Assembly (NCBI GenBank): GCA_045600065.1
Contig: JAZRXE010000099.1
Location: forward strand, 1-21,184
Reading direction: 5' to 3'
From: RGIG2707 sp045600065
GTDB lineage: Bacteria > Bacillota > Clostridia > Peptostreptococcales > Anaerovoracaceae
DNA: 21,184 nt
The notes under the pieces are model-generated. The model had not been told where the DNA came from, did no database searches, and was given only the letters and a program-made list of their open reading frames with translations. A program made the translations under genes and the position numbers. Of this stretch, positions 1 to 7,191 are shown one piece after another. Positions within the stretch are counted from its first letter, which is position 1. Every line of letters starts with the position of its first letter.

Positions 1-1812
1 AGCCTTTGCAGCGATGATGCCTGCCACGGTGTTAAGTACCATAGCGGATACTCTCTCAGTGCTGGAGGTTCCGGTGGTGTTGGCGATGAACATTTCCTTG
101 CCCATTGCAGGAGTGACTACTCTGCCGACAGTGGAAACGCCGATGGGGAACGGATAGTGAGAAGCAACTGCTGCGTCGATCTCGCCGCTGGCAAGCTTAG
201 CTTCCATTTCTTCGTGTCCGCCGTCCAGGATCACAGCCTTGACACCCTTCTTTGCTGCCATTGCAACAGCCTGTTCAAGGTTTTCTCTGCCAAGCTCGGT
301 GCCTTCTGCGGCGATACCGATGGTGACGGTCTTGCCGGTGCTGCCTGCAACGGGAGCTTCATCCTTGCCGCTATTGGGCTGAACGAGGAAGGATACACCG
401 TCGAACAGGTTGGTCATACGGCCGAGGAACAGAGATCCCTTACCGATGAACTGGACATACTTCATCTTGCCTTCCAGGATGTTCTGGCGGGCAAATCCCA
501 GATAAGGAACGCCGGAGGGGATGTGGCCCTGAGTGGGTGCAAATCCGGAAAGTCCGTGCTGATCCATGAATTCCTTCATGGCGGTCTTTTCGATCATGCC
601 CAGCTTAACAGCCAGTGCAGCGATCATCTTGGTATTGGCCTCGGTAACGTCTCCGGCACCGGCGGGCTTGAGGATATCGGGGTTCTGCAGCTCGGGGCTG
701 AACTTGTCGATATCGGTGACCTTCATTCCGGCAGCCTGGATGGGATCCATTACCAGAGCCTGGATTACAGCCTGGGGAGAGCTGGAGGTACCAACGGTGT
801 GGCGTCCAAGAACGTCCAGGTTGATTTCGGGGTTCTTTCCGTCGTTTTCGGAAACGAGGATTGCAAAGCCGCCCAGGCAGTCTTCAAGAACGGGCAGACC
901 CTTCTTGACGTGGTCCTTGCCGTTCATGCCCAGCTTGGCGGTGCAGCCGCCGCCGACTACGACAACGTTCTTATAAGCGCCGGACTTAACAAGTGCGGCA
1001 GCTTCTACCATTGCGTGGGAGGGTCCTGCGCAGAAGCCTCTTGCATCGGAACCGGTAGCATTGATCAGACCAGCGACCTCAGCTTCAGCCTTAGCGAAGT
1101 TGCCGCCGCCTCTCTGGTTCATGTCGCCGCATGCTTCCTCGCAGCAGTCGATTACATATTCGACTTCAGAGGGATCAACACCGGATTCTCTGAGCAGGTG
1201 CAGTATGGACAGAGCACCGGAAGCCTTGGCTACCAGGTTCTCGAACATAACATGCGCGCTCAGGTTGGCATCGATGTCGTGAGCTCTCTTTACATAACCT
1301 ACGACCTTGCCTTCGTAAGTGAATGCTTCTGCGTGTTCTTCGTTTACAAAGTGATCGACTTCGGACTGGTCTACACCGTCCTTAACCATTGCCATGATGG
1401 CGTCGGTGATCACGGGGTCGGCAGCCAGCTCGGCCTTGTGTGCGTCTACGAAGTTCTTTTCCAGACGGACCAGGTCGAATGCGTCGCATGCCTGCATCAG
1501 CAGGATGAATTCAGCCTCGGGCATGATCTCACCGAACTTGCCGTATCTGCTTCCTGCAACTTCCTTGCCCTCTTCATACCAGGGCTGGCCAAGTGCGGTA
1601 AGCTCTTCAACGGACATGTTGCCGATGTAGGTCTGGTTAGGTGCATAATTGACTACCTGCTCAAAGGATCTCATGTGAGATCCGATTTCCTTGAGGTAAT
1701 CGGAATCGGGATTTACAACTCTTTCAGTAGTCTGGGTGGTGCCGTGATCCATTACCATTCCGGGTACGTGGACCAGAACATAACCTGTACCTCTGATTAC
1801 ACTGTTAGCCAT
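1..1812 (-). CDS. grdC: Glycine reductase component C, GrdC-GrdD fusion (3' end outside window)
   Basis: Component C converts the Se-carboxymethyl group carried by selenoprotein A into acetyl phosphate. From ATG at 1812 the frame is open for 604 residues and leaves the window without a stop. Residues 1 to about 484 are GrdC-like (FabH/thiolase-fold beta subunit), with a Gly/Cys segment RGFCAGPSHAM around Cys261 that may hold the nucleophile, and a GrdC-like end near GKGSLFLGRMTNLFDG. After a Gly/Pro/Ala linker (about 485-494), residues from about 495 look like the start of GrdD (PlsX-like alpha subunit): TVTIGIAAEG, then HYPFPIGVSTVGRVVTP and NTTGTSSTERV. I checked the frame codon by codon across the junction. 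The two subunits are normally separate proteins. A Shine-Dalgarno AAAGGA precedes the start. The GrdD catalytic Cys (Cys359 in Eubacterium acidaminophilum) would lie outside the window. Confidence 0.88.
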   Translation of the reverse strand, partial: MANSVIRGTGYVLVHVPGMVMDHGTTQTTERVVNPDSDYLKEIGSHMRSFEQVVNYAPNQTYIGNMSVEELTALGQPWYEEGKEVAGSRYGKFGEIMPEAEFILLMQACDAFDLVRLEKNFVDAHKAELAADPVITDAIMAMVKDGVDQSEVDHFVNEEHAEAFTYEGKVVGYVKRAHDIDANLSAHVMFENLVAKASGALSILHLLRESGVDPSEVEYVIDCCEEACGDMNQRGGGNFAKAEAEVAGLINATGSDARGFCAGPSHAMVEAAALVKSGAYKNVVVVGGGCTAKLGMNGKDHVKKGLPVLEDCLGGFAILVSENDGKNPEINLDVLGRHTVGTSSSPQAVIQALVMDPIQAAGMKVTDIDKFSPELQNPDILKPAGAGDVTEANTKMIAALAVKLGMIEKTAMKEFMDQHGLSGFAPTQGHIPSGVPYLGFARQNILEGKMKYVQFIGKGSLFLGRMTNLFDGVSFLVQPNSGKDEAPVAGSTGKTVTIGIAAEGTELGRENLEQAVAMAAKKGVKAVILDGGHEEMEAKLASGEIDAAVASHYPFPIGVSTVGRVVTPAMGKEMFIANTTGTSSTERVSAMVLNTVAGIIAAKA

Positions 1813-1863
1813 GTATAATATCCTTTCAAATTACTGAATTTTCCTTATAGGTTTACAGAGCAA

Positions 1864-1891
1864 GAGAGGAGCGTAAATCAGCGCTCCCCTC
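1864..1891 (-). other. Intercistronic hairpin between grdA and grdC
   Basis: A 10-bp inverted repeat (one G-U pair when read on the minus strand) with an 8-nt loop sits 25 nt after the grdA stop. No U-tract follows, so it is not a canonical terminator. It is more likely an RNA stability or processing element within the operon (inference). Confidence 0.6.
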
Positions 1892-1916
1892 ATCACTTGC
1901 GTTGCCTGGTACAGAC

Positions 1917-2378
1917 TTACAGCTGTTCGCGGATAGCGTTCATTTCGCTGCAGATATCATCTACATCGAGAACCATTTCCATCATGCCGCACTGCTCATC
2001 ATATACATCTGCGTTGAACTCAGCCTTGACTTCGGGTTCAACAACATGGAATACTGCGAGTCCCAACGAGACTCCTGCTAAAGGACCTGCGAAGGTAGGA
2101 TCGCCCAGGGTAACGGTTTCAGCTGCGAGACCAGCTGCTTCACCTTCGGCTGCGCCGAGGAGAACAACTACGTTCTCAGCACCGTACTGCTCTGCGAATT
2201 CCTTAACTCTTCTCTGGTTTTCCAGGTCCATAGCGCCGGCAGATGTTCAGACAAAGCACTCTGTAGATGCGAAGATAACTTCAGCACCTGCAGATTCTGC
2301 GCATGCAGCGATTGCAGGACCAGGAATGCCGTCACGGTCGCCAATTATGATGCATTTCTTGCCATCTAAAATTGCCAT
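1917..2378 (-). CDS. grdA: Glycine reductase selenoprotein A (GrdA), Sec44
   Basis: Small acidic selenoprotein that carries the carboxymethyl group as a selenoether from component B to component C and is re-reduced by thioredoxin. The ATG at 2378 opens MAILDGKKCIII and gives 153 residues, with an in-frame UGA at 2249-2247 (residue 44) and TAA at 1919-1917. The UGA context reads ECFV-U-TSAGAMDLENQ, the GrdA active-site signature with Cys41 and Sec44, matching the known Sec44 position. A good ribosome-binding site (AGGAGG) lies just upstream. A start at the internal Met (2231) would lose the whole active site and is wrong. It lies between trxA and the C-component gene. Confidence 0.97.
2214..2249 (-). 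promoter_or_regulatory. UGA-Sec codon and candidate SECIS hairpin of grdA
   Basis: After the UGA (2249-2247) the mRNA can fold CUGG-AAAA-CCAG (2225-2214), which puts the apical loop about 26-29 nt downstream of the UGA. This is in the usual window for a bacterial SECIS element that recruits SelB. The hairpin lies inside the coding sequence. The UGA assignment is certain from protein context; the exact fold is inferred by eye. Confidence 0.7.
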
Positions 2379-2419
2379 AACATTCCTCCTATAAATTTGG
2401 AAATAAAATATATATTACT

Positions 2420-2453
2420 CTGCCCGGAGGCAGCGTAAATCTTGTGAAAGATT
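2420..2453 (-). other. Two small hairpins between trxA and grdA
   Basis: A 6-bp AAUCUU/AAGAUU hairpin (2438-2453) overlaps the trxA stop codon. A 5-bp CUGCC/GGCAG hairpin with a UCCG tetraloop (2420-2433) follows. The downstream run is AU-rich but has no strong U-tract. They may protect or process the mRNA 3' of trxA, or act as a weak terminator (inference). Confidence 0.45.
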
Positions 2454-2772
2454 AGAGATACTTCTTGATCATCTCTTCTACTGCTTCTGCAGTAGCATCT
2501 TCCTTAACAAGCTCGTCTACCTTTTCGCCGCCCTTGTAAACGGTGATGGTGGGCAGGCCCAGAACCTTCTGGCCAATTGCAAGTCTTCTTGCCTTGGTGG
2601 TGTTCAGGGATACGAACTTGAATCCTTCGGACTCGTACTTTTCAGCGAATTCGTGGATATGGGGCATCAGAGCTGCGCAGGGAACGCATCCGTCGCCGAA
2701 GAAATCGCAGAGTACATAGCCTTCTGCCTGAAGCACTTCTGCTTCGAAAGTATTCTTATCAACTTCCAGCAT
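2452..2772 (-). CDS. trxA: Thioredoxin of the glycine reductase system
   Basis: A 106-residue cytoplasmic thioredoxin that passes electrons from TrxB to the oxidised selenoprotein A. The active site is GCVPC (Cys29, Cys32) rather than the classical WCGPC. The GCVPC variant is known from thioredoxins of glycine-reducing clostridia. The cis-Pro segment GLPTITVYKGG is present at about residues 73-83. The ATG at 2772 has an upstream Shine-Dalgarno (AGGAG), and the gene starts 14 nt after the trxB stop, so the two are co-translated from one message. Its position between trxB and grdA supports a dedicated role in glycine reduction rather than general ribonucleotide or protein reduction. Confidence 0.95.
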   Translation of the reverse strand: MLEVDKNTFEAEVLQAEGYVLCDFFGDGCVPCAALMPHIHEFAEKYESEGFKFVSLNTTKARRLAIGQKVLGLPTITVYKGGEKVDELVKEDATAEAVEEMIKKYL

Positions 2773-2786
2773 AGTTTTCTCCTTTA

Positions 2787-3725
2787 CTACTTTAAATCAT
2801 CAACATATCTTGCAGCCTGCCAAGCAGCGATAGCGCCGTCAGCAGCAGCTGTAACAACCTGTCTCAGTTCCTTTACACGGCAGTCGCCCGCAGCGTAAAC
2901 GCCGGGGATAGCGGTACGCATCTGATCGTCGGTTACGATGTAGCCCTTTTCCATCTCGAGCTTTCCTTCGAACAGCTTGGTGGCGGGATCATAGCCGATG
3001 AATACGAAGATTCCGAACATGCCGTCTTCTTCGTCTGCGTAAACGTCAGTCAGCTCGCCGGTCTTGTTGTTCTTGACTACCATGTGGTTTACAAGGCCGT
3101 CGCCGGTGATGTCAACGATGGAGGAGTTCCACATGAAGTCCAGCTTGTCGTTGGCGAATGCCTTTTCCTGAATGGAAGCAGCAGCTCTCATGACGTCTCT
3201 TCTTACTACCAGGTGTACCTTGCGGGCAAACTTGGTCAGATACATTGCTTCTTCTACAGCTGCATCGCCGCCGCCGACTACGTATACTTCGAAGTCTTCA
3301 AAGAAAGCAGCGTCGCAGGTTGCGCAGTAGGAAACGCCCTTGCCGGTGAATTCAGCTTCGCCGGGGCATCCGATCTTCTTGGAAGCTGCGCCGGTAGCGA
3401 TGATGACTGCCTTTGCTTCGTAGGTTTCCTTCTTGCACTTGATAATCTTGGTGGTTCCGTCAAGCTCTACTTCCTCTACGGTGTCATAGACCTTGTCGCA
3501 GCCGAACTTATTAGCCTGAGCAGCCATACGCTCAATCAGGGTAACGCCGGATTCCTCTTCGAGTGAGCCGGGGTAATTTTCGATTTCAGATGTAATGACG
3601 ATCTGGCCTCCGTCCTTTTCCTTCTCAATGATCAGGGTGGACATCTTGGCTCTGCCGCCGTACAGACCTGCGGCTAATCCTGCAGGGCCTGCACCGATGA
3701 TAACGATATCATACTGTTTTGCCAT
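2787..3725 (-). CDS. trxB: Thioredoxin reductase
   Basis: A 312-residue flavoprotein that reduces the adjacent thioredoxin. It has the usual low-molecular-weight TrxB order: FAD-binding GAGPAG at residues 11-16, redox CATC at 134-137, a second dinucleotide motif GGGDAAVEEA at 151-160 followed by a VVRRDVMRA element that fits NADPH phosphate binding, and a C-terminal FAD motif VYAAGDCR. The His of the usual HRR element is Val here, so electron-donor preference should not be assumed. It is the first gene after a 134-nt gap containing a strong hairpin downstream of grdB, and trxA follows directly. Confidence 0.96.
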   Translation of the reverse strand: MAKQYDIVIIGAGPAGLAAGLYGGRAKMSTLIIEKEKDGGQIVITSEIENYPGSLEEESGVTLIERMAAQANKFGCDKVYDTVEEVELDGTTKIIKCKKETYEAKAVIIATGAASKKIGCPGEAEFTGKGVSYCATCDAAFFEDFEVYVVGGGDAAVEEAMYLTKFARKVHLVVRRDVMRAAASIQEKAFANDKLDFMWNSSIVDITGDGLVNHMVVKNNKTGELTDVYADEEDGMFGIFVFIGYDPATKLFEGKLEMEKGYIVTDDQMRTAIPGVYAAGDCRVKELRQVVTAAADGAIAAWQAARYVDDLK

Positions 3726-3757
3726 AACTAAACCTCTGTTCTTTCTAAAATAGTTGA

Positions 3758-3793
3758 TGTGGTGGTGGTGATATTTCTATCATCACCACCACA
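3758..3793 (-). other. Strong intercistronic hairpin between grdB and trxB
   Basis: A 15-bp inverted repeat built on GGU/ACC repeats (one G-U pair in the minus-strand RNA) with a 6-nt loop lies 66 nt after the grdB stop. On the minus strand it is followed by UCAACUAUUUU, a poor U-tract. It could be a leaky terminator, or a stabiliser separating the highly expressed grdX-grdE-grdB message from trxB-trxA-grdA. Confidence 0.65.
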
Positions 3794-3859
3794 TTCATTA
3801 AACCAAATTAGCAGAATTGTTGTTATTTGATTTATTAATAGATCTCTTGAATAATCGGA

Positions 3860-5158
3860 TTATTCAAAGATGGTCTGAGTGTCAACAGGGGTCTGCAGAG
3901 CCTTCAGGGCCTTTTCGACCAGTCCTCTTCTAAGCTTCTTTTCTTCTTCCTTGGTCAGTGCAGGATTGCCCAGGGGGTGAGGAATTGCGATGGTGGGAAC
4001 GATTCTGTTAGCACCAACAGTCATAGAAATAGGAGTTACTGTGCACATATGAACGACGGGGATTCCTGCGCGTTCGATTTCCTTTACCATTGTTGCGCCG
4101 CAACGTGTGCAGGTTCCTCAGGTAGAGGTCAGGATAACAGCATCTACGCCATCAGCAAGGAGTTCCTTGGAGTAGGTCTCTGCGAACTTCTTTGCGTTGG
4201 CAACTGCGGTGCCGTTTCCTACGGTTGCATAAAAATATCTGTGGAGGGAACCGATCTTGCCTTCCTTTTCCAGATCTCTCAGTACGTCAACAGGCAGAAC
4301 TCTGTTAGGATCGTCGTTGGCATAAACGGGGTCATAACCGCCGTGAGCAGTCTGGTGAGATTCGGAGGTGAGGAAATCCAGACCTTCGATGTCATACTTT
4401 CCGTAGTGGGAAGCAGAGGAGGATTCGATGTGATCGGGGTTGCCCTTGGGTACGATACCACCGGAGGTGCAGAGAGCGATCTTTGCCTTGGTGATGTCAG
4501 CAACTGCGGGGTTGGGAGCAACTCTGTCGAAGTTGGGCATGGGGAATTCGGTGATGAATTCTTCGCCGTTGATCTTCTTCAGCAGCATGTCTACAGCTCT
4601 CTTTGCGCCGCGTTCTTCCTCGAACAGGTTCTTTCTGATGCCGGTGTACATATAACCGTCAACATAGTAGGGAGCCAGTTCTTCGCCCTTAGCCAGCTTC
4701 AGAGCCAGAGGAGCCATAGCTGCAACTGCGTCTCTCATGCCTGCTGCGCTGTTCTTGGTGGGTACGATGATGGTCTTGGACTTGTAGTCAACACCGGGGT
4801 TCTCTTCGTACATACCGGTCAGGGAGGGGATTCCCAGCTCGGACTTTACTGCAGCAGCAACGTTGCCGGCAGCAAATCCGTAACGGCCTGCGTTGAATGC
4901 GGGGCCAGCGATAACCATATCGGGCTCTTCTGCCTTGATCAGAGCAAGGATGTCAGCCAGAGCGGATTCGGTCTTTTCTGCGAAGTAGGAGTCGCCGCAG
5001 TAAATGGTAGCGGTAATTTCAGCTTCGCCCTTGAAAGCGGCATTGAATGCCTTGGAGGTAGCGGAGATCTCAGCCATCTTTGCGGGACCGCAATCAGCCT
5101 TATCTTCGCCGCCGATACCAGCGTAGAACTGGTTAATGTAATGAACGATCTTATACAT
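3860..5158 (-). CDS. grdB: Glycine reductase component B gamma subunit (GrdB), Sec347
   Basis: Selenoprotein of the substrate-specific B component, which attacks the Schiff base formed between glycine and the pyruvoyl group of GrdE. ATG at 5158 (MYKIVHYINQF, behind AGGAGGAGGA) opens a 432-residue frame with one in-frame UGA at 4120-4118 (residue 347) and TAA at 3862-3860. The site reads ILTST-U-GTCTRCGATMVKE, the GrdB Sec-x-x-Cys motif, close to the position known for the family. Without UGA decoding it would look like two ORFs of 346 and 76 residues, which is an artefact. It lies 15 nt after grdE. Association with glycine rather than sarcosine or betaine reductase is inferred from the glycine riboswitch and neighbouring grdA. 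Confidence 0.96.
4092..4120 (-). promoter_or_regulatory. UGA-Sec codon and candidate SECIS hairpin of grdB
   Basis: Downstream of the UGA (4120-4118) the RNA can form GUUGC-GGC-GCAAC (4104-4092). The loop is about 19-21 nt after the UGA, a normal distance for a bacterial SECIS. The stem is short and extra flanking pairs may exist; the fold was judged by eye. Confidence 0.6.
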
Positions 5159-5173
5159 TGTGTAGTCCTCCTC

Positions 5174-6454
5174 CTATCTTGCGCTCAGCTTGCCGAAGCC
5201 CTGCTCATTGGTGGAAGCAGTGATTACCTGCAGCTCAGCAATGATGGAACCGTCAGCCTGGAGAGAACCGGACCAACCACCAGCAATGGTATCAACATAG
5301 CTGATGTCGCCGATTACCTTGTCCAGCTTGGGCAGGTGTACAACTACGTTTGCGTTTCCGCCGGTTACTACTGCGTCAGCAGCAACGTCAGCGTCTGCCA
5401 GAGACTGGGAAGCACCGTCCTGACCGGCGTATTCATCGGTGATGAGAACGGTCTTGACGCCTTCTGCTTCGATCTTCTTGCAGTTCATGATCAGGTCGGT
5501 ATCGGGGTTGCCGAAGCCTTCCTGGGAGATGATGGCAGCATCCAGTCCGAGGAACTTGCACAGCTTAGCGGACCAGTCGGAGCTTCTCATCTTGTCTGCC
5601 AGATATACGTTCTCGTTGGTGATAATAACGCCTACGAAGTTCAGAGTCTTGCCGTGCTGCTTGAAGAGTTCTTCAACAACGGGGTTGTTCTCGTGAATGT
5701 AAGTGGGGTTCTTATCGCAAGCGGATACGCAGTTACCGGAAACGATAGCACCGTCGAAGATCTCGGTGGGGTTGATGATGGTGGTCAGAGACTGCTTTGC
5801 ATCTACGCCGTAAACATAGGTATCGTGGAGCAGACCCTGGGACTGCAGCATCAGGACATAGCCTACTCTGGGCAGGTCGGGATACTTCTTCATGCCTTCG
5901 AGAACGGTTTCATGTTCATAAACGGTAACGTCAGCAGGAGCGATTCCTCTTGCCAGCTCGCCGATAGCAGTGGAAACCTTCAGGTTAGCAAGTCTTACAG
6001 CCTTCTCATAATCGTGCTGCTTGAGTCCGTCTACGGGTTCGATTACCAGTACGAGGTTGCAGGTCTGGGAGAACGGGGTGTACTTTGCACCTTCGCCGGT
6101 CATATCGATGACACCTTCCTGGAAGCCAACGATCTTACCGGTGGTAACAACTGCCATTCCCTTCAGAACGGTGGTCTTACCCTCGCCTACGGTGTCGACC
6201 TTGTGAGTCCAGCCGGGGAATACTCCGCCGCGGCCTTCGGTCTTGACACGAGGCTCAACAACGTCCTTAACAGGGGTGATTCTTACGGATTCACCGGGTC
6301 TTGCGATGTCTACTTCTACGGACTTGATGGTTTCGTCTTCCAGAACGATGCTCTTGACCCATTCCTTATCAACATAAAGAGTGGTGCCTTCGATCTTGGA
6401 TTCGGGACCAAACTGGATGTCCTTGATATAGACATTGCCTAATTCAAGTTTCAT
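5174..6454 (-). CDS. grdE: Glycine reductase component B alpha/beta proprotein (GrdE)
   Basis: A 426-residue proprotein of the substrate-binding B component. In the family it is cleaved between an Asn and Cys242 so that the new N-terminal Cys becomes a pyruvoyl group that forms a Schiff base with the amino group of glycine. The cleavage motif is visible as SGNCVSACDKNPTYIHENN with Asn241-Cys242, exactly at the family position. Start ATG at 6454 follows a GAGGAGG ribosome-binding site. A small palindrome TCTCAATTGAGA (6471-6482) lies in the 42-nt gap after grdX. grdB follows after 15 nt, as expected for two parts of one complex. Confidence 0.97.
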   Translation of the reverse strand: MKLELGNVYIKDIQFGPESKIEGTTLYVDKEWVKSIVLEDETIKSVEVDIARPGESVRITPVKDVVEPRVKTEGRGGVFPGWTHKVDTVGEGKTTVLKGMAVVTTGKIVGFQEGVIDMTGEGAKYTPFSQTCNLVLVIEPVDGLKQHDYEKAVRLANLKVSTAIGELARGIAPADVTVYEHETVLEGMKKYPDLPRVGYVLMLQSQGLLHDTYVYGVDAKQSLTTIINPTEIFDGAIVSGNCVSACDKNPTYIHENNPVVEELFKQHGKTLNFVGVIITNENVYLADKMRSSDWSAKLCKFLGLDAAIISQEGFGNPDTDLIMNCKKIEAEGVKTVLITDEYAGQDGASQSLADADVAADAVVTGGNANVVVHLPKLDKVIGDISYVDTIAGGWSGSLQADGSIIAELQVITASTNEQGFGKLSAR

Positions 6455-6496
6455 GAGATTGTTCCTCCTCTCTCAATTGAGAATGGTGACACAGGC

Positions 6497-6877
6497 TTAT
6501 CTTCCGTCTATGCCGCCACTTATTAATGTGAGATCTATAAGTCTGAAATCCGCCAGGAGCTTTTCGGGAGTGTTGATCCCTCTGTCCGGACGGACGACTT
6601 TAGCAAATTTGTCAAAGGTCTGTATGCCGTCTTCGATTATCATCACAGACTGCATATCCAGTTCCCGGGCCTGCTTTGCCACAGCTATGCTGCGGTAAGG
6701 GGTCTCGTTGGGCTTTACGCTGCCCATAAGCGGATGGGTGAGCAGCTCGTGATTGGCATATACCAGATCGCGGACGGCTACAAGCACATCTCTGTATGTG
6801 CCGTCAATAAAATGCACATCGTGAATATCATTATATTTATCCCTGACATCAGGGTTGTTTGTAACAAGAATCATCAT
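6497..6877 (-). CDS. grdX: GrdX family protein
   Basis: A 126-residue cytoplasmic protein found at the head of glycine, sarcosine and betaine reductase operons; its biochemical function is not known. The N-terminus MMILVTNNPDVRDKY is typical, and most of the protein looks soluble and mixed alpha/beta with no membrane segment. I chose the Met at 6877 because any further upstream extension would run through the riboswitch terminator and aptamers. No good Shine-Dalgarno is visible in the 15 nt between the terminator U-tract and the start, so it may be weakly translated. It is the first gene behind the glycine riboswitch and is followed by grdE after 42 nt. Confidence 0.9.
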   Translation of the reverse strand: MMILVTNNPDVRDKYNDIHDVHFIDGTYRDVLVAVRDLVYANHELLTHPLMGSVKPNETPYRSIAVAKQARELDMQSVMIIEDGIQTFDKFAKVVRPDRGINTPEKLLADFRLIDLTLISGGIDGR

Positions 6878-6892
6878 TTGAGTATCACGAAT

Positions 6893-6929
6893 AAAAAAAG
6901 GGTAGAATAAGCAAGCTGCCCTTCTACCC
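6893..6929 (-). terminator. Riboswitch-controlled Rho-independent terminator upstream of grdX
   Basis: An 8-bp stem GGGUAGAA/UUCUACCC (6929-6922 with 6907-6900) is followed on the minus strand by seven U (6899-6893). The 5' arm overlaps bases that can close P1 of the second glycine aptamer, so glycine binding should prevent its formation. Confidence 0.9.
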
Positions 6930-7118
6930 TGTACACAACCTGAGAGTTTCTCCCGCAAAGCGGGATTGCACCTTCGGTGCACGCCTGAGCGTGACTTCCC
7001 AGAGCTTCGTCGGGGTGCGGTCCTTTTACCTGAGAGATTCATCCGTACTTAGGCCTAAGCGGACTTATTCCTTCGGTGCACATTATAAGTGCTCTCCCGT
7101 ACCCGTCATTCGAGTCCC
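6926..7118 (-). promoter_or_regulatory. Tandem glycine riboswitch
   Basis: Two glycine aptamers in series on the minus strand. Each carries the conserved CACCGAAGG block (CCGAAGG at 7076-7070 and 6977-6971) and the conserved CUCUCAGG block (7036-7029 and 6946-6939); aptamer 1 continues with UAAAAGGAC into the linker. In aptamer 2 GCUCUG (7005-7000) can pair with CAGGGU (6931-6926), closing P1 with bases that the terminator also needs. This predicts an ON switch: high glycine allows read-through into grdX and the glycine reductase genes. Boundaries are approximate. Confidence 0.94.
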
Positions 7119-7133
7119 TATACACACAAATGA

Positions 7134-7162
7134 ATAATACTACACCGTCGATTGATAAGCAA
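7134..7162 (-). promoter_or_regulatory. Promoter of the riboswitch-grd operon
   Basis: Minus-strand TTGCTT (7162-7157), 17-nt spacer, TATTAT (7139-7134). The predicted start is near 7127, just before the first aptamer. The -10 region lies in an 11-nt block, TAGTATTATTC, that is repeated exactly at the tRNA-Sec promoter. Confidence 0.7.
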
Positions 7163-7164
7163 GT

Positions 7165-7188
7165 AAAAAAAGGTTAATCATTTATTAA
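7165..7188 (-). terminator. Possible weak terminator after selB
   Basis: A 5-bp A/T-only stem UUAAU/AUUAA (7188-7184 with 7178-7174) is followed by CC and seven U on the minus strand. It is positioned just after the selB stop and before the grd promoter. The stem is very weak, so read-through is likely. Confidence 0.35.
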
Positions 7189-7191
7189 AAA

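Noticed and set aside
157..1818. 553-residue open frame on the plus strand
   Set aside because: It is antisense to the GrdC-GrdD frame, which has clear family motifs and a ribosome-binding site.
1917..2231. Short ORF starting at the Met after the grdA UGA
   Set aside because: The UGA is a Sec codon in the CFV-U-TSAGAMDLENQ signature; the gene starts at 2378. A pseudogene or frameshift is not needed.
3860..4090. Separate 76-residue ORF next to a 346-residue ORF
   Set aside because: They are one gene, grdB, joined by the UGA-Sec codon at 4120-4118 with the U-x-x-C motif.
3977..6442. 821-residue open frame on the plus strand
   Set aside because: It is antisense to grdB and grdE and spans their gap. 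Both genes are confirmed by active-site motifs; the open antisense frame results from codon bias.
6878..7042. N-terminal extension of grdX
   Set aside because: It would translate through the terminator and aptamer 2 of the riboswitch and gives non-family sequence.
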